Source of the DNA: Streptomyces iakyrus
GTDB taxonomy: Bacteria > Actinomycetota > Actinomycetes > Streptomycetales > Streptomycetaceae
DNA length: 64,000 nt
Direction of reading: 5' to 3'
Assembly: GCF_000717055.1 (NCBI RefSeq)
Contig: NZ_JNXI01000005.1
Location: 62,001 to 126,000, forward strand
The translations under genes and the position numbers were made by a program. Under the pieces are notes generated by a model. That model saw only the letters and a list, made by a program, of their open reading frames with translations. It made no database searches and had not been told where the DNA came from. Below, piece by piece: positions 1 to 8,131 of this stretch; within the stretch, counting starts at the first letter, position 1, and every line of letters begins with the position of its first letter.

Positions 1-1
1 C

Positions 2-286
2 TCCAACCTGCTGGTCGAACTGCTCAAGGGCACCGCCCTGGTGTCGATCATGGGCATGGGTGACCTGGCGTTCAGCGGCAACCTGGTGCGCCTCGCGCTC
101 CAGGAGAGCGCGGAGATCTACACGATCGTGCTGCTGATCTACTTCGTGATCGCCTTCGTCCTGACCCGCGGCATGCGCGGCCTGGAGCACAGGCTCAAGG
201 CCGGTACGGGCAAGCCGGTCGGCAGCACGCCCGACCAGGAACTCGACCGTCCGCAGACCACCGGCGTGGGAGGTGCTGTCGCATGA
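2..286 (+). CDS. ehuC: Amino-acid (ectoine-type) ABC transporter permease, C-terminal part
   Basis: This is the last 94 codons of a membrane permease that starts before the window. The visible part has the end of a His/Glu/polar-amino-acid permease: a short EAA-like stretch (LLKGTALVSIMG) and a final hydrophobic helix (IVLLIYFVIAFVL), then a polar tail. Its stop overlaps the ATG of the next permease by 4 nt, so the two are translationally coupled. With the following permease and ATPase it matches the EhuC-EhuD-EhuA order of ectoine/hydroxyectoine importers. The substrate is inferred from that order and from similarity of the second permease. A general polar amino-acid importer is the alternative. 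The substrate-binding protein would lie upstream, outside the window. Confidence 0.75.
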   Translation, partial: SNLLVELLKGTALVSIMGMGDLAFSGNLVRLALQESAEIYTIVLLIYFVIAFVLTRGMRGLEHRLKAGTGKPVGSTPDQELDRPQTTGVGGAVA

Positions 287-933
287 AGTGGGACTGGAGC
301 GCTGTCAGCGGCTTCATGCCGGACCTCTGGGCCGGTCTGCTGGTCACCCTGCAGATCCTGGTCCTCGGCTCGTTGATCTCGTTCGCGCTGGGCCTGGTGT
401 GGGCACTGCTGATGCGGGTGCCCTCGCGGTGGGTGACCTGGCCGGTCGGCGCGGTCACGGAGTTCGTCCGCAACACCCCGCTGCTGGTGCAGTTGTTCTT
501 CCTCTTCTACGTGCTGCCCGAGTGGGGCGTGACCTTCTCGGCGCTGACCACCGGCGTCTTCGCTATCGGGCTGCACTACTCGACGTACACGATGCAGGTC
601 TACCGGGCCGGCATCGAGGCCGTGCCGGCCGGCCAGTGGGAGGCGGCGACGGCACTGAACCTGCCGCTGCGCCGGACGTGGACCGCGGTGATCCTGCCGC
701 AGGCGGTGCGCCGGGTCGTCCCGGCCCTCGGCAACTACGTGATCTCCATGCTCAAGGACACGCCGCTGGTCATGGCGATCACCGTGCTGGAGATGCTCGG
801 CCGGGCGCGCCTGTACTCGCAGGAGCACTTCCAGTTCACCGAACCGCTGACGGTGATCGGCGTGGCCTTCATCGTCATTTCCTACCTGGCCTCCCTTGCC
901 CTGCGAGCCCTGGAGCGACGCCTTGCCCACTGA
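283..933 (+). CDS. ehuD: Ectoine/hydroxyectoine-type ABC transporter permease EhuD
   Basis: A 216-residue inner-membrane permease of the HisMQ/polar amino-acid family. About five hydrophobic segments are visible. The EAA loop that docks the ATPase sits near residues 112-130 (EAVPAGQWEAATALNLP), followed by FVRNTPLL-type and LKDTPLV motifs characteristic of this family. Length is normal. The ATG lies inside the stop of the preceding permease (ATGA overlap), and the ATPase begins inside this gene's end, so all three form one operon. It should pair with the EhuC-like permease to form the channel for a compatible solute or amino acid. Naming as EhuD is by recognised resemblance only. Confidence 0.8.
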   Translation: MKWDWSAVSGFMPDLWAGLLVTLQILVLGSLISFALGLVWALLMRVPSRWVTWPVGAVTEFVRNTPLLVQLFFLFYVLPEWGVTFSALTTGVFAIGLHYSTYTMQVYRAGIEAVPAGQWEAATALNLPLRRTWTAVILPQAVRRVVPALGNYVISMLKDTPLVMAITVLEMLGRARLYSQEHFQFTEPLTVIGVAFIVISYLASLALRALERRLAH

Positions 934-1720
934 CACTCTCCCCAATTCCGGGACCGACCCCGAGAAGAACCCCGCCCGCAGCACCGGCGAACTGATCCGG
1001 CTGGAGCAGGTGACCAAGCGGTTCGGGAGCAACACCGTCCTGGACCACCTGGACTTCTCCGTCGACGCCGGCAAGCACGTCACCCTGATCGGCCCGTCGG
1101 GGTCCGGCAAGACCACGATCCTGCGGCTGCTGATGACCCTGCTCAAGCCCGACGAGGGCACGATCACGGTCGACGGGCAGCAGCTGTTCCCGGCCTCCGA
1201 CAAGCAGGTCCGCGAGGTCCGCAAGAAGATCGGGATGGTGTTCCAGCAGTTCAACCTGTTCCCGAACATGACGGTGCTGCGGAACATCACCGAGGCGCCG
1301 GTCACCGTCCTCGGCATGCCGAAGGACGAGGCGGTGGAGCGGGCCAAGGGCCTGCTGGACATGGTGGGCCTGGCCGACAAGTGCGACGCGCACCCCGCCC
1401 AGCTCTCCGGCGGCCAGCAGCAGCGGGTGGCGATCGCCCGGGCCCTGGCGATGCGCCCGCAGGTGCTGCTGCTGGACGAGGTGACCTCCGCGCTCGACCC
1501 CGAGCTGGTCGCGGGAGTCCTCGACGTCCTCAGGGACATCGCCCGCTCCACGGACATCACGATGCTCTGTGTGACCCACGAGATGAATTTCGCCCGGGAC
1601 ATCTCCGACCAGGTCCTGATGTTCGATTCGGGCCGGATCATCGAGGCGGGCCCGCCGGAGAAAATCTTCAGCGACCCGGAGCTGGACCGGACACGGGAGT
1701 TCCTCAGCGCAGTGCTCTGA
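923..1720 (+). CDS. ehuA: Amino-acid/ectoine ABC transporter ATP-binding protein
   Basis: The cytosolic ATPase of the importer, about 265 residues. Walker A GPSGSGKTT, Q-loop region MVFQQFN, signature LSGGQQQRVAIARAL, Walker B LLLDEVTSALDPE and the switch histidine in VTHEMNFARD are all present, so it should be active. A TTG start at 923 is chosen because GGAG lies 7 nt upstream. A longer reading from TTG 896 is possible but has no good ribosome binding site. The start overlaps the end of the permease gene. The VTHEMNFARDISDQV stretch is typical of polar amino-acid importers. Confidence 0.85.
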   Translation: MPTDTLPNSGTDPEKNPARSTGELIRLEQVTKRFGSNTVLDHLDFSVDAGKHVTLIGPSGSGKTTILRLLMTLLKPDEGTITVDGQQLFPASDKQVREVRKKIGMVFQQFNLFPNMTVLRNITEAPVTVLGMPKDEAVERAKGLLDMVGLADKCDAHPAQLSGGQQQRVAIARALAMRPQVLLLDEVTSALDPELVAGVLDVLRDIARSTDITMLCVTHEMNFARDISDQVLMFDSGRIIEAGPPEKIFSDPELDRTREFLSAVL

Positions 1721-1928
1721 CTACGGCCGGTGAGCAGCCGGAACACCCGGCCCGTCGACCGGGGTGCGGCTGGGGCATGCCTCTGACATATGCCAGAGTG
1801 TCATTGCCCCAGTCCGGGGCCCCGGGAATCTTGCCAACCCCCGCTCCCCGCAAGGCCATTGCCGGTTAACCTGGAAAAGGTTCACTGACCGGATTACGGC
1901 CCTACAGCAAGCGCAGGGGGAGACCACC

Positions 1929-2687
1929 GTGGCGCTGAAGCACGAGCCGACCACCCCGTACCACTCGGCCCAGGAAGCCCTGCGCGTCCTGGAGACGGTG
2001 GCACGCGGTTCCAGCGGTGTCACCGACACCGAGATAGCCCGCCACACCGGCATCGCACCGGAGCGACTGACCGCGCTCCTGCGCATGCTGCGCCGCGAGG
2101 GATACGTCGAGCAGATCACCGACGGCGCGTACGTCACCGGCGAGACCCTGGCCCGCCTCGGGTCCGCCCACCACCGCGAGCAGGCCCTGCGGGACAAGCT
2201 CCAGCGCACCCTCGACCGGCTGCGCGACTCGGTCGGCGCCGCCGTCTACATGAGCCGGTACGTCGACGGCGAGATCAGCATCACCCAGTACGCCGACAGC
2301 CCGGCCGCGCCCAAGGTCAACGAGTGGGTCGACTTCCGCTCCTCGGCCCACGCCACCGCCATCGGCAAGAGCCTGCTCACCCAGCTCGACCACGCCGGCC
2401 GCCGCGACCACCTCGCCCGGCACAAGATGGCCCGCCTCACCTCGCGCACCATCACCAGCGACCGGCTCCTGCTCTCCCGCCTGGAGGCCCAGCCGCCGAC
2501 CGTGCCCGTCCTGGACCTCCAGGAGTACGCGGTCGGCACGGTCTGCGCGGCCGTCCCGATCACCGCCGGCTCCTCCGTCGGCTGCCTGGCCCTGTCCCTT
2601 CCGGTCGAGCACGCCCACCGCCTGCGCCAGGCCGCGGACGCCCTCAACCGCAACGCGGCACCGGTGCTGCTCTCCATGGCGATCTAG
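1929..2687 (+). CDS. IclR-family transcriptional regulator
   Basis: A 252-residue DNA-binding regulator. An N-terminal winged helix (about residues 10-70, with GVTDTEIARHTGIAPERLTALLRMLRR) is followed by the IclR effector domain (VYMSRYVDGEISI, ATAIGKSLL, VGTVCAAVPI). The GTG start at 1929 has AGGGGGAGA about 7 nt upstream, and the upstream open frame has no such site. It follows the ABC importer on the same strand after 208 nt and so could control it, but that is inference. The 119 nt downstream up to the tRNA hold no gene. Confidence 0.85.
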   Translation: MALKHEPTTPYHSAQEALRVLETVARGSSGVTDTEIARHTGIAPERLTALLRMLRREGYVEQITDGAYVTGETLARLGSAHHREQALRDKLQRTLDRLRDSVGAAVYMSRYVDGEISITQYADSPAAPKVNEWVDFRSSAHATAIGKSLLTQLDHAGRRDHLARHKMARLTSRTITSDRLLLSRLEAQPPTVPVLDLQEYAVGTVCAAVPITAGSSVGCLALSLPVEHAHRLRQAADALNRNAAPVLLSMAI

Positions 2688-2806
2688 ACCTGTCGATCAC
2701 GGACGTCGTCGACCCTGCCGGGTGGTCCGGAGCACCCCCCGGCATTGGGTAGTATTTTCTCCGTCGCCCGCCGCGGAACACGATTCCGGCGGCAGGCGAG
2801 AGTCAT

Positions 2807-2880
2807 GCGCCGCTAGCTCAGTTGGTTAGAGCAGCTGACTCTTAATCAGCGGGTCCGGGGTTCGAGTCCCTGGCGGCGCA
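2807..2880 (+). tRNA. tRNA-Lys(CTT), copy 1
   Basis: A complete cloverleaf of 74 nt. The acceptor arms GCGCCGC and GCGGCGC pair fully with discriminator A. The anticodon stem GCTGA/TCAGC encloses loop CTCTTAA with anticodon CTT, and the T arm has GGTTCGAGTCC. CCA is not encoded. The same sequence recurs at 7258-7331, and both copies are preceded by a shared GGTGGTCCGGAGCACC stretch. Confidence 0.97.
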
Positions 2881-2884
2881 CGGA

Positions 2885-2918
2885 TGAGGGGCCTCTCGTG
2901 GGAGCGAGGGGCCCCTCA
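2885..2918 (+). terminator. Hairpin terminator after tRNA-Lys copy 1
   Basis: TGAGGGGC and GCCCCTCA form a stem starting 5 nt after the tRNA, with a partly paired loop. There is no clear T-run. It probably ends the tRNA transcript and could also serve the opposite strand. Confidence 0.6.
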
Positions 2919-3255
2919 GCGTTTCCGGGACCGGCGCCGGTCAGCCTGCGGTACGTGCACTCCCCCGGCCTCCGCCACCACACCGGGTCCGGGCAGCCGA
3001 GGCCTTCCCTGCGCAGCTCCGCCCGGCGGATCTTGCTGGTGGCCGTCACCGGCATCCGCTCCACCACCCGCACGAACCGCGGCGCCATCTTCGTCCCGAG
3101 ACCGGGCTGCGCGGCGAGGAACGTCGCGAAGCTCTCCGGGTCGAACGAACCGGCGATCGTCGCCATCACCAGATCACCGGTCACCGGGTCCGGCACGGCG
3201 TACACGCAGACCGCCTCCGCCCCCTCGTAGCGGGCCAGGATATAGTTGACGGGTC
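2918..3255 (-). pseudogene. Remnant of an AMP-binding acyl-CoA synthetase (C-terminal end only)
   Basis: The reverse strand reads a typical C-terminal subdomain of a fatty-acyl-CoA synthetase: ILARYEGAEAVCVYAVPDP, then VTGDLVMATIAG, FVRVVERMPVTATSKIRR (the catalytic lysine region TSKIRR) and DPVWWRR. Only about 100 residues remain. A stop codon cuts the frame near 3258, and the adenylation domain is missing. At its 3' side the frame runs into the tRNA-Lys terminator and gene. It therefore looks like a fragment left by deletion or recombination beside the tRNA. No plausible start or ribosome binding site was seen, so it is unlikely to make a functional enzyme. Confidence 0.75.
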
Positions 3256-3270
3256 GTCAGATGTGGAGCG

Positions 3271-3735
3271 CTACGGCTGCACGAAGTCACCCACGGTGGA
3301 GAACATCGTGTACGTCACCACCATGAAGCCGACGGCGAAGAGGATGAACGTGCCGAGGAAGGCGAGCAGACATCCCGTGCCCGCGACGAGCTTCCCCTGC
3401 GCCGGGGGCCTGGCCGTGGCGTGCTCCGGGCGGTCCGCCGCGTAGTGCACGGTGACGATGTCGCCCTCGAGGGTCGTCCCCGGCCCGCCGTGCTCCTCGA
3501 AGCGGACACCGCGGCCGTCGCGCGTGGCGAACTCGTACACGTGATGCAGAGTGGTGCGCACCGAGCTGTCGCCGCCCCCACTCGTCGTGGTGTACGTCCG
3601 CAGGCAGCGGGCCTCGGCGGTCAGGCCGCCGCTCCACGCGCGGCTGACCCGCACCGAGCGGCGGATCACCACGACCACGGCACAGGAGGCAACCGCGATC
3701 ATGAGCGTGGGCACGATGTAGAACAAGGTTTCCAT
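3271..3735 (-). CDS. DUF3592-type membrane protein
   Basis: A 154-residue protein with one N-terminal membrane segment (about residues 4-26), a soluble beta-rich middle (LHHVYEFATRDGRGVRFEEHGG, VTVHYAADRPEHA) and a second hydrophobic segment near the C terminus (LLAFLGTFILFAVGF). The V.Y.P..P..A pattern before the second helix is typical of DUF3592. The ATG has GGGGGAG just upstream. Function unknown. It lies between the acyl-CoA synthetase fragment and the LPMO gene on the same strand, with about 100 nt to the LPMO stop. Confidence 0.75.
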   Translation of the reverse strand: METLFYIVPTLMIAVASCAVVVVIRRSVRVSRAWSGGLTAEARCLRTYTTTSGGGDSSVRTTLHHVYEFATRDGRGVRFEEHGGPGTTLEGDIVTVHYAADRPEHATARPPAQGKLVAGTGCLLAFLGTFILFAVGFMVVTYTMFSTVGDFVQP

Positions 3736-3841
3736 GAGCTCCCCCGAGGCCCTCGGCGGCCTTCGAGCGGCCGGCGTGGGAGGAACCTACCCACACCGGC
3801 CGCACCGGTGACTCAAGAGAAGCTCAGAGGTTCCGAGGGGC

Positions 3842-4447
3842 TCAGAAGGTCACATCCGAACAGGCGTAGAACGCGTTGGCCGTGTCCGCGATCGTCCAGA
3901 CCGCCACGATGACATGACGGCCGCTCAGCCCGGACGGCAGCCTGCCGCTGTGGGAGAGCGTGGACGGCGGCCGCTGCCCGTTGTAGGGCACGGTGAAGAA
4001 CGGGGTGAGGTTGAGGTCGGACCGGGCCAGGTTGTGGTTCTGGTTCCAGCCCGGCTTGGTGATGTAGTACTTGAAGTCGGTCGTGGCGTGCATGGCGGTG
4101 AACTGCCAGCGGAACGTGTAGTTCTGGCCGCCCGTCACCTTCGTGGCGGGCCAGGCGCCGCCGGACGGTGTGCGCGGTGCGCTGAGCTGGCCGAAGTGGC
4201 CGAGCCCCGCGTTGCATATCTGCCCGTCGGCGGGGCCGGAGGCCGGGAAGCCCTTGGGGCCCTCGACGCTCTGCGGCTCCCACTGGATCGAGCCGCAGTT
4301 GGTCACGGTGCCGTTCTGGCAGAGCTTCTGCCGGCTGATGGGGAGGTCGGTGTAGCCGTGGCCGCTGGCGCCGCCGGAGGAGAGTACGAGGGCTCCGGTC
4401 GTGGCCAGTCCCACCGCGGCTGCGGACAACTTGGTCCTTGTGCGCAT
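3842..4447 (-). CDS. lpmP: Secreted lytic polysaccharide monooxygenase (AA10, chitin/cellulose-active type)
   Basis: A 201-residue copper enzyme that oxidatively cuts crystalline chitin or cellulose outside the cell. A Sec-type signal peptide (residues 1-29, ending GGASG) leaves His30 (HGY) as the new N terminus. It forms the copper histidine brace with His120 (FTAMHATT), and Phe193 (NAFYACSD) is the axial residue. It is a single-domain protein without a binding module, of normal AA10 length. The csl loci of S. coelicolor and S. lividans carry an LPMO in this neighbourhood that I recall as LpmP; the symbol is by that analogy. A DasR-type operator lies 50 nt upstream, which points to chitin or GlcNAc-linked control. 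Confidence 0.88.
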   Translation of the reverse strand: MRTRTKLSAAAVGLATTGALVLSSGGASGHGYTDLPISRQKLCQNGTVTNCGSIQWEPQSVEGPKGFPASGPADGQICNAGLGHFGQLSAPRTPSGGAWPATKVTGGQNYTFRWQFTAMHATTDFKYYITKPGWNQNHNLARSDLNLTPFFTVPYNGQRPPSTLSHSGRLPSGLSGRHVIVAVWTIADTANAFYACSDVTF

Positions 4448-4493
4448 GCTGCCGCTCCTGGAGAACGTGGGGGAGGTTCAGTGAGCCGTGCAT

Positions 4494-4509
4494 GTAGGTC
4501 TAGACCAAG
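4494..4509 (-). promoter_or_regulatory. DasR-responsive element (dre) upstream of the LPMO gene
   Basis: A perfect 10-bp palindrome GGTCTAGACC, read on the gene strand as TTGGTCTAGACCTAC. This matches the core of the known DasR/GntR box (TGGTCTAGACCA). It sits about 50 nt upstream of the LPMO start and just downstream of the -10 element, where a bound repressor would block transcription. Confidence 0.75.
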
Positions 4510-4513
4510 TTCG

Positions 4514-4542
4514 AGATTATGGCCGTTAGTTGAACATGTCCA
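4514..4542 (-). promoter_or_regulatory. Sigma-70-type promoter of the LPMO gene
   Basis: On the reverse strand TGGACA (4542-4537) and TAATCT (4519-4514) are separated by 17 nt. The -35 matches consensus at 5 of 6 positions. Transcription would start at about the DasR box. Confidence 0.6.
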
Positions 4543-4548
4543 TACCAA

Positions 4549-5658
4549 TCACGGAGCTGTTTCGCCCCGGCCGGCGCAGAACGCCACCGTCAGGTCCTTC
4601 ACCAGCGCCTTCCGCTCGTAGTCGTCGAGTTCGACCAGCCCCCGCACGGTCAGCCGGGTCACCGTGTCCTCGACCGAGTCGACGACCGAGGTGAGCACGC
4701 TCGCCCGGTGCTGGGCGTCCAGCGCGGCCATCCGGCGGCGGTGCATCGCGGTGGCGACCTCGGGGGCGTACTCCACCCGGACCGGCTGCACCGAGAACAC
4801 CTCCAGGCCGACCGGGGCCGCGTCCGTCGCCACCAGCCGGGTCAGCGTCTCGGCCGCCGCGTCCCCGGCCCCCCTCGGCCCGCCCGGCGTCTCCACCGGC
4901 ACCCGGGCCAGCGCCGCCTCGACGCACTCGCGCAGATACGTCTCGTGGTCCTCGACGCCGAGCGTGGCCCGGGCGGTGTCCCGCACCCGCCACACCACCA
5001 GGACGACCACCCGCACCGCGACCCCGCCCCCGTCGGCCGCGGGCACCGGTTCGCTGCGCCAGTGCCGCAGCCGTACGTCCACCCGGCGGCGCAGCAGCAG
5101 CGGGTTGATCCACAGCAGGCCGGAGCGCCGGACGGTCCCCCGGTAACGGCCGAACAGGTCCAGCACCCAGGCCCGCCCGGTCCGGCCCCGGGCCAGCCCG
5201 CCCAGCCCGAACAGCCCGAGCGCCCCGGCCCCCGCGTAGGCAGCCCACTGCACGGGACCGAGCCCGGCTCCGGCGATCGCGGGCAGCCGCAGTGCCTCCA
5301 CCGCGAGCGGCGGCAGCACCCCGGCCCACCAGGAGGTGGCCACGCAGCCCGCCGCACCGCACGCCCCGGCCAGGACACCGGCCGCGCCGGGCAGCACCCG
5401 CGCGGGCCGCTCCACCAGGTCGGGATCGACCTGCGGCACCGGGCGTTTCGGGGCGACGGCCGGGCGCCTCAGGCGCGGCTGCTCCCCCGTGCCCTGCCTG
5501 CGGCCGACGACCGCCGGTTTCAGCGGCACCGTCGCCGGGGCGGGGTCGTCGCGGAACAGCAGGTGGACGGGGATCTCGGTGGTGGCCTCGTTCTGGATCA
5601 GCCGGGCGGGCCGGGCCGGTCCGTCGGGCTCGGACGGGTGGGAAGTGGTCGTACTCAT
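4549..5658 (-). CDS. SPFH/Band-7 domain membrane protein
   Basis: A 369-residue protein. A Pro/Arg-rich N-terminal region with no predicted fold (residues 1-100) is followed by a hydrophobic hairpin (about 105-165). The SPFH core includes YRGTVRRSGLLWINPLLLRRRVDVRLRHW, split by the RVVVLVVWRVRD strand, and ends in a helical region (VATAMHRRRMAALDAQHRASVL). These are hallmarks of prohibitin/flotillin-like proteins that form membrane scaffolds. The ATG at 5658 is chosen because the upstream frame is the antisense of the next gene. Function in Streptomyces is unknown. Confidence 0.82.
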   Translation of the reverse strand: MSTTTSHPSEPDGPARPARLIQNEATTEIPVHLLFRDDPAPATVPLKPAVVGRRQGTGEQPRLRRPAVAPKRPVPQVDPDLVERPARVLPGAAGVLAGACGAAGCVATSWWAGVLPPLAVEALRLPAIAGAGLGPVQWAAYAGAGALGLFGLGGLARGRTGRAWVLDLFGRYRGTVRRSGLLWINPLLLRRRVDVRLRHWRSEPVPAADGGGVAVRVVVLVVWRVRDTARATLGVEDHETYLRECVEAALARVPVETPGGPRGAGDAAAETLTRLVATDAAPVGLEVFSVQPVRVEYAPEVATAMHRRRMAALDAQHRASVLTSVVDSVEDTVTRLTVRGLVELDDYERKALVKDLTVAFCAGRGETAP

Positions 5659-5743
5659 GCGTGCCTTCAGCCTCCGCGCCAGATGCGTCACAACAGTGGT
5701 CGGTGAGGGACCGCCCGGCAGGGCCGGGGGCGGACCGAGGGCC

Positions 5744-7057
5744 CTACGAGAAGAGACGCCGCCAGGTCTCCGGCCCCGGGTAACCGTCCGCCGCGCCGCC
5801 CCGCCAGCCCTGGGCGCGCTGGAAGGCCTCGACGGCGCGCCGGTCCGCCTCGGTCCAGCGCGGTCCCGGCCCGACCGTGTAGAACCGGCCGAACCCCTTC
5901 CGCACGAGCTGCCTGCCCAGCCGGGTGACGTAGGCGTTGTCCGCGCCGGGGCGGAACAGCGCCCGCCCCGGGTAGCCGGGCACGCCGTGCGAGGCGGGCG
6001 GCGGGCCGACCGCCCCGTCCCGCACGTCCTCGCCCTCGCCGGTGACCAGCAGCTCCCAGGTGCGCGGGCCGGGCAGCCCGTCGGCGGCCGCCCCCGTCCA
6101 GCCCTGCGCCTGCTGGAACGCCCGGACCGCCCGGCGGTCGGCTTCGGTCCAGCGCGGCCCCGGGCCCGCCGCGTACGAGCCGCCGGCCCCGCGCGCGACG
6201 AGCATCCGGCCGAGCAGCGTGACGTACTTGTTGTTCGCGCCGGGGCCGAAATACGCCGCTCCCGGATACGGCGTGACGGCCGGGGCGCCCGGTGTGCCGC
6301 CGTCCGGTTCGGGGGCCGGCTCCTCCGGGATGACGTCCTTGTAGCGGTAGGGCACGTACCGGTCGGAGTCGTTCCAGTAGGCGTACGGCGTGGTCTGGCG
6401 GCGGGTGTGCGGGCGGGTCTGCTCATAGGCGGTGTAGCGGGTGTGCGCGGCGTCCGTCCAGCCGCCGAAAATGGTGACGTGCGAGCCGTTCGCGGGGTCG
6501 GACGCATTGTGGAACAGCAGAATGTCGCCCGGCTGGAGTTCTTCCTTTGAAATGCGCTCCCCGTACTGGGCGAGGCTGCCCGTCCATTCGTTTCCGGGAA
6601 GCCGCCAGGCCATCGAGACATAGCCGGAGCAGTCCTGCCGGTAACCGTCGGACCAAAAGGCGCTCATGCTGTACGGCACCTTCGCGGCGACCCAGGTCTT
6701 GGCCCGGTTGATGATCTCCGTACGGGTGATGGCGGTGGGCGTGGGGGCGACGGGCGGCTTCGCCGGACGGCCGCCGGGGCCGTGCAGCGGGGCCGAGCCG
6801 CCCTGGGGGCTGTCAGGCTCGTCACCTGCGAAGACGCCCGGCCGGTTGGGTGCGTGGGGGGCGGCGGCGGCCGGTACTGCGTGACTGGCGCCGAGGGTGG
6901 CGGAGGCCACGGCCGCCAGCGCGAGAGCCCGGTGGGCGGCGGGGTGGGTACTGGCCCGGCCGGACCAGGAATGCGGCAGGGCACGACGCCAGTGGACGCA
7001 GCCGGGGCAGTCGCAGTCGCTCGCGGGGTCGATTTCCTCGAATACCGGAGACTCCAT
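5744..7057 (-). CDS. Secreted NlpC/P60-like (or amidase-like) hydrolase with two peptidoglycan-binding repeats
   Basis: A 437-residue protein. The N terminus has a Cys/His-containing head (DCDCPGCVHW) before an Ala-rich hydrophobic segment, which probably acts as signal or anchor. A catalytic domain follows, with Cys in YRQDCSGYVSMAW and His in GSHVTIFGGW, the NlpC/P60 pattern. After a Pro-rich linker come two about 70-residue repeats of the form YPG..YF.PGA.N.YVT.LGR.L...G, ending PRWTEADRRAV.AFQ.AQGW, a common actinobacterial peptidoglycan-binding unit. The ATG at 7057 has GAGGGGAA 5 nt upstream. Probable role: cell-wall remodelling. Confidence 0.82.
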   Translation of the reverse strand: MESPVFEEIDPASDCDCPGCVHWRRALPHSWSGRASTHPAAHRALALAAVASATLGASHAVPAAAAPHAPNRPGVFAGDEPDSPQGGSAPLHGPGGRPAKPPVAPTPTAITRTEIINRAKTWVAAKVPYSMSAFWSDGYRQDCSGYVSMAWRLPGNEWTGSLAQYGERISKEELQPGDILLFHNASDPANGSHVTIFGGWTDAAHTRYTAYEQTRPHTRRQTTPYAYWNDSDRYVPYRYKDVIPEEPAPEPDGGTPGAPAVTPYPGAAYFGPGANNKYVTLLGRMLVARGAGGSYAAGPGPRWTEADRRAVRAFQQAQGWTGAAADGLPGPRTWELLVTGEGEDVRDGAVGPPPASHGVPGYPGRALFRPGADNAYVTRLGRQLVRKGFGRFYTVGPGPRWTEADRRAVEAFQRAQGWRGGAADGYPGPETWRRLFS

Positions 7058-7257
7058 GCGATTCCCCTCACACTTCCGGCGGAAAATGCGGCGCCCGGGC
7101 ACCGGAGGGCGCGCCTCGTCAGTTTCGCAACTGTCTTCCGCACGCGCATGCTGACGGTCCGAATGATGTACGCGGGCGCCTCAGGGGCCCCCTCCCGGTC
7201 CCGGGCCGGGTGGTCCGGAGCACCTCCGCATGTCCTGTAGAGTTACGACGTCAGCAG

Positions 7258-7331
7258 GCGCCGCTAGCTCAGTTGGTTAGAGCAGCTGACTCTTAATCAG
7301 CGGGTCCGGGGTTCGAGTCCCTGGCGGCGCA
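7258..7331 (+). tRNA. tRNA-Lys(CTT), copy 2
   Basis: Same 74-nt cloverleaf as at 2807, with anticodon CTT in loop CTCTTAA and pairing acceptor arms. Upstream, GGTGGTCCGGAGCACC is shared with copy 1, so the duplicated unit included some 5' flank. CCA is not encoded. Confidence 0.97.
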
Positions 7332-7339
7332 CCGACCGG

Positions 7340-7367
7340 AAGGCCCCTCGCGGAAGCGAGGGGCCTT
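7340..7367 (+). terminator. Rho-independent terminator after tRNA-Lys copy 2
   Basis: AAGGCCCCTCGC and GCGAGGGGCCTT pair perfectly around a GGAA loop, followed by TTTT-like sequence. It ends the tRNA transcript before the FadR-type gene. Confidence 0.85.
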
Positions 7368-7417
7368 TTGTATGTCTGTGCAGAGCCTGCCGCTCTCTGG
7401 CCGGATACCCTCTCGCC

Positions 7418-8131
7418 ATGGCAGCGCGTGACCTGCAGGAGCGGATCAAGAAGCTCATCATCGACCGCCGGCTGGCCTCCGGGGCCCCGCTGCCGACCGA
7501 GCCCGAGCTGATGGAGTACCTCGGCGCGAGCCGGAACTCGGTGCGGGAGGCGCTGAAGGCACTCCAGGCGATGGGCATCGTGGAGATCCGGCACGGCTTC
7601 GGCACCTACGTCGGCCCGATGTCCCTGGCCCCGATGATCGAGGGCCTCGCCTTCCGCACGGTCGCCGGGCACTACCGGGGCGAGGACTCCCTGCTCCAGC
7701 TGCTGGAGCTGCGGGAGGCGGTGGAGACGGGCCTGGTGTCCCGGCTCGCCGGCCGGATGCCGGAAGCCGACCTCGTTGAACTGGACGCGCTCGTCGACCG
7801 TATGGAAGAGCAGGCCGCGCAGGGAGCCGGCCTCGCCGAGACCGACCGGGCCTTCCACGCCACCCTCTACCGGGGGCTGGACAACGTGCTGCTGTGCGAG
7901 GTTCTGGAGGCGTTCTGGGACGCCTTCCACCGGGTCCGCACAGACCTCGGGGGTGAGCCGCAGGACCCGAAGGTGACCTGCCGGCAGCACCGGGAGATCC
8001 TCGACGCGGTGCGGTCCGGCGACGCGATGCGGGCGGAGGGCGCCATAAGAGAACACTTCGGCAACATCCGCGCCCGCCTGTCCACAACGGCTCCACAGGG
8101 CCCCCACACCCGTCACAATGAACGCGTTTGA
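7418..8131 (+). CDS. GntR/FadR-family transcriptional regulator (FCD domain)
   Basis: A 237-residue regulator. The N-terminal GntR winged helix (LPTEPELMEYLGASRNSVREALKAL) is followed by an all-helical FCD ligand domain with the metal/ligand residues of the family (ELREAVE, DRAFHATLYRG, HREILDAV, and a final EHFGN with His). It lies about 330 nt upstream of cslA on the same strand and may regulate it; that is inference. The last 15 residues are low-complexity. Ligand unknown. Confidence 0.87.
   Translation: MAARDLQERIKKLIIDRRLASGAPLPTEPELMEYLGASRNSVREALKALQAMGIVEIRHGFGTYVGPMSLAPMIEGLAFRTVAGHYRGEDSLLQLLELREAVETGLVSRLAGRMPEADLVELDALVDRMEEQAAQGAGLAETDRAFHATLYRGLDNVLLCEVLEAFWDAFHRVRTDLGGEPQDPKVTCRQHREILDAVRSGDAMRAEGAIREHFGNIRARLSTTAPQGPHTRHNERV

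Noticed and set aside
2846..3205. The acyl-CoA synthetase end as a functional small gene
   Set aside because: It covers only part of the C-terminal subdomain, its frame continues into the tRNA gene, and it has no start signal.
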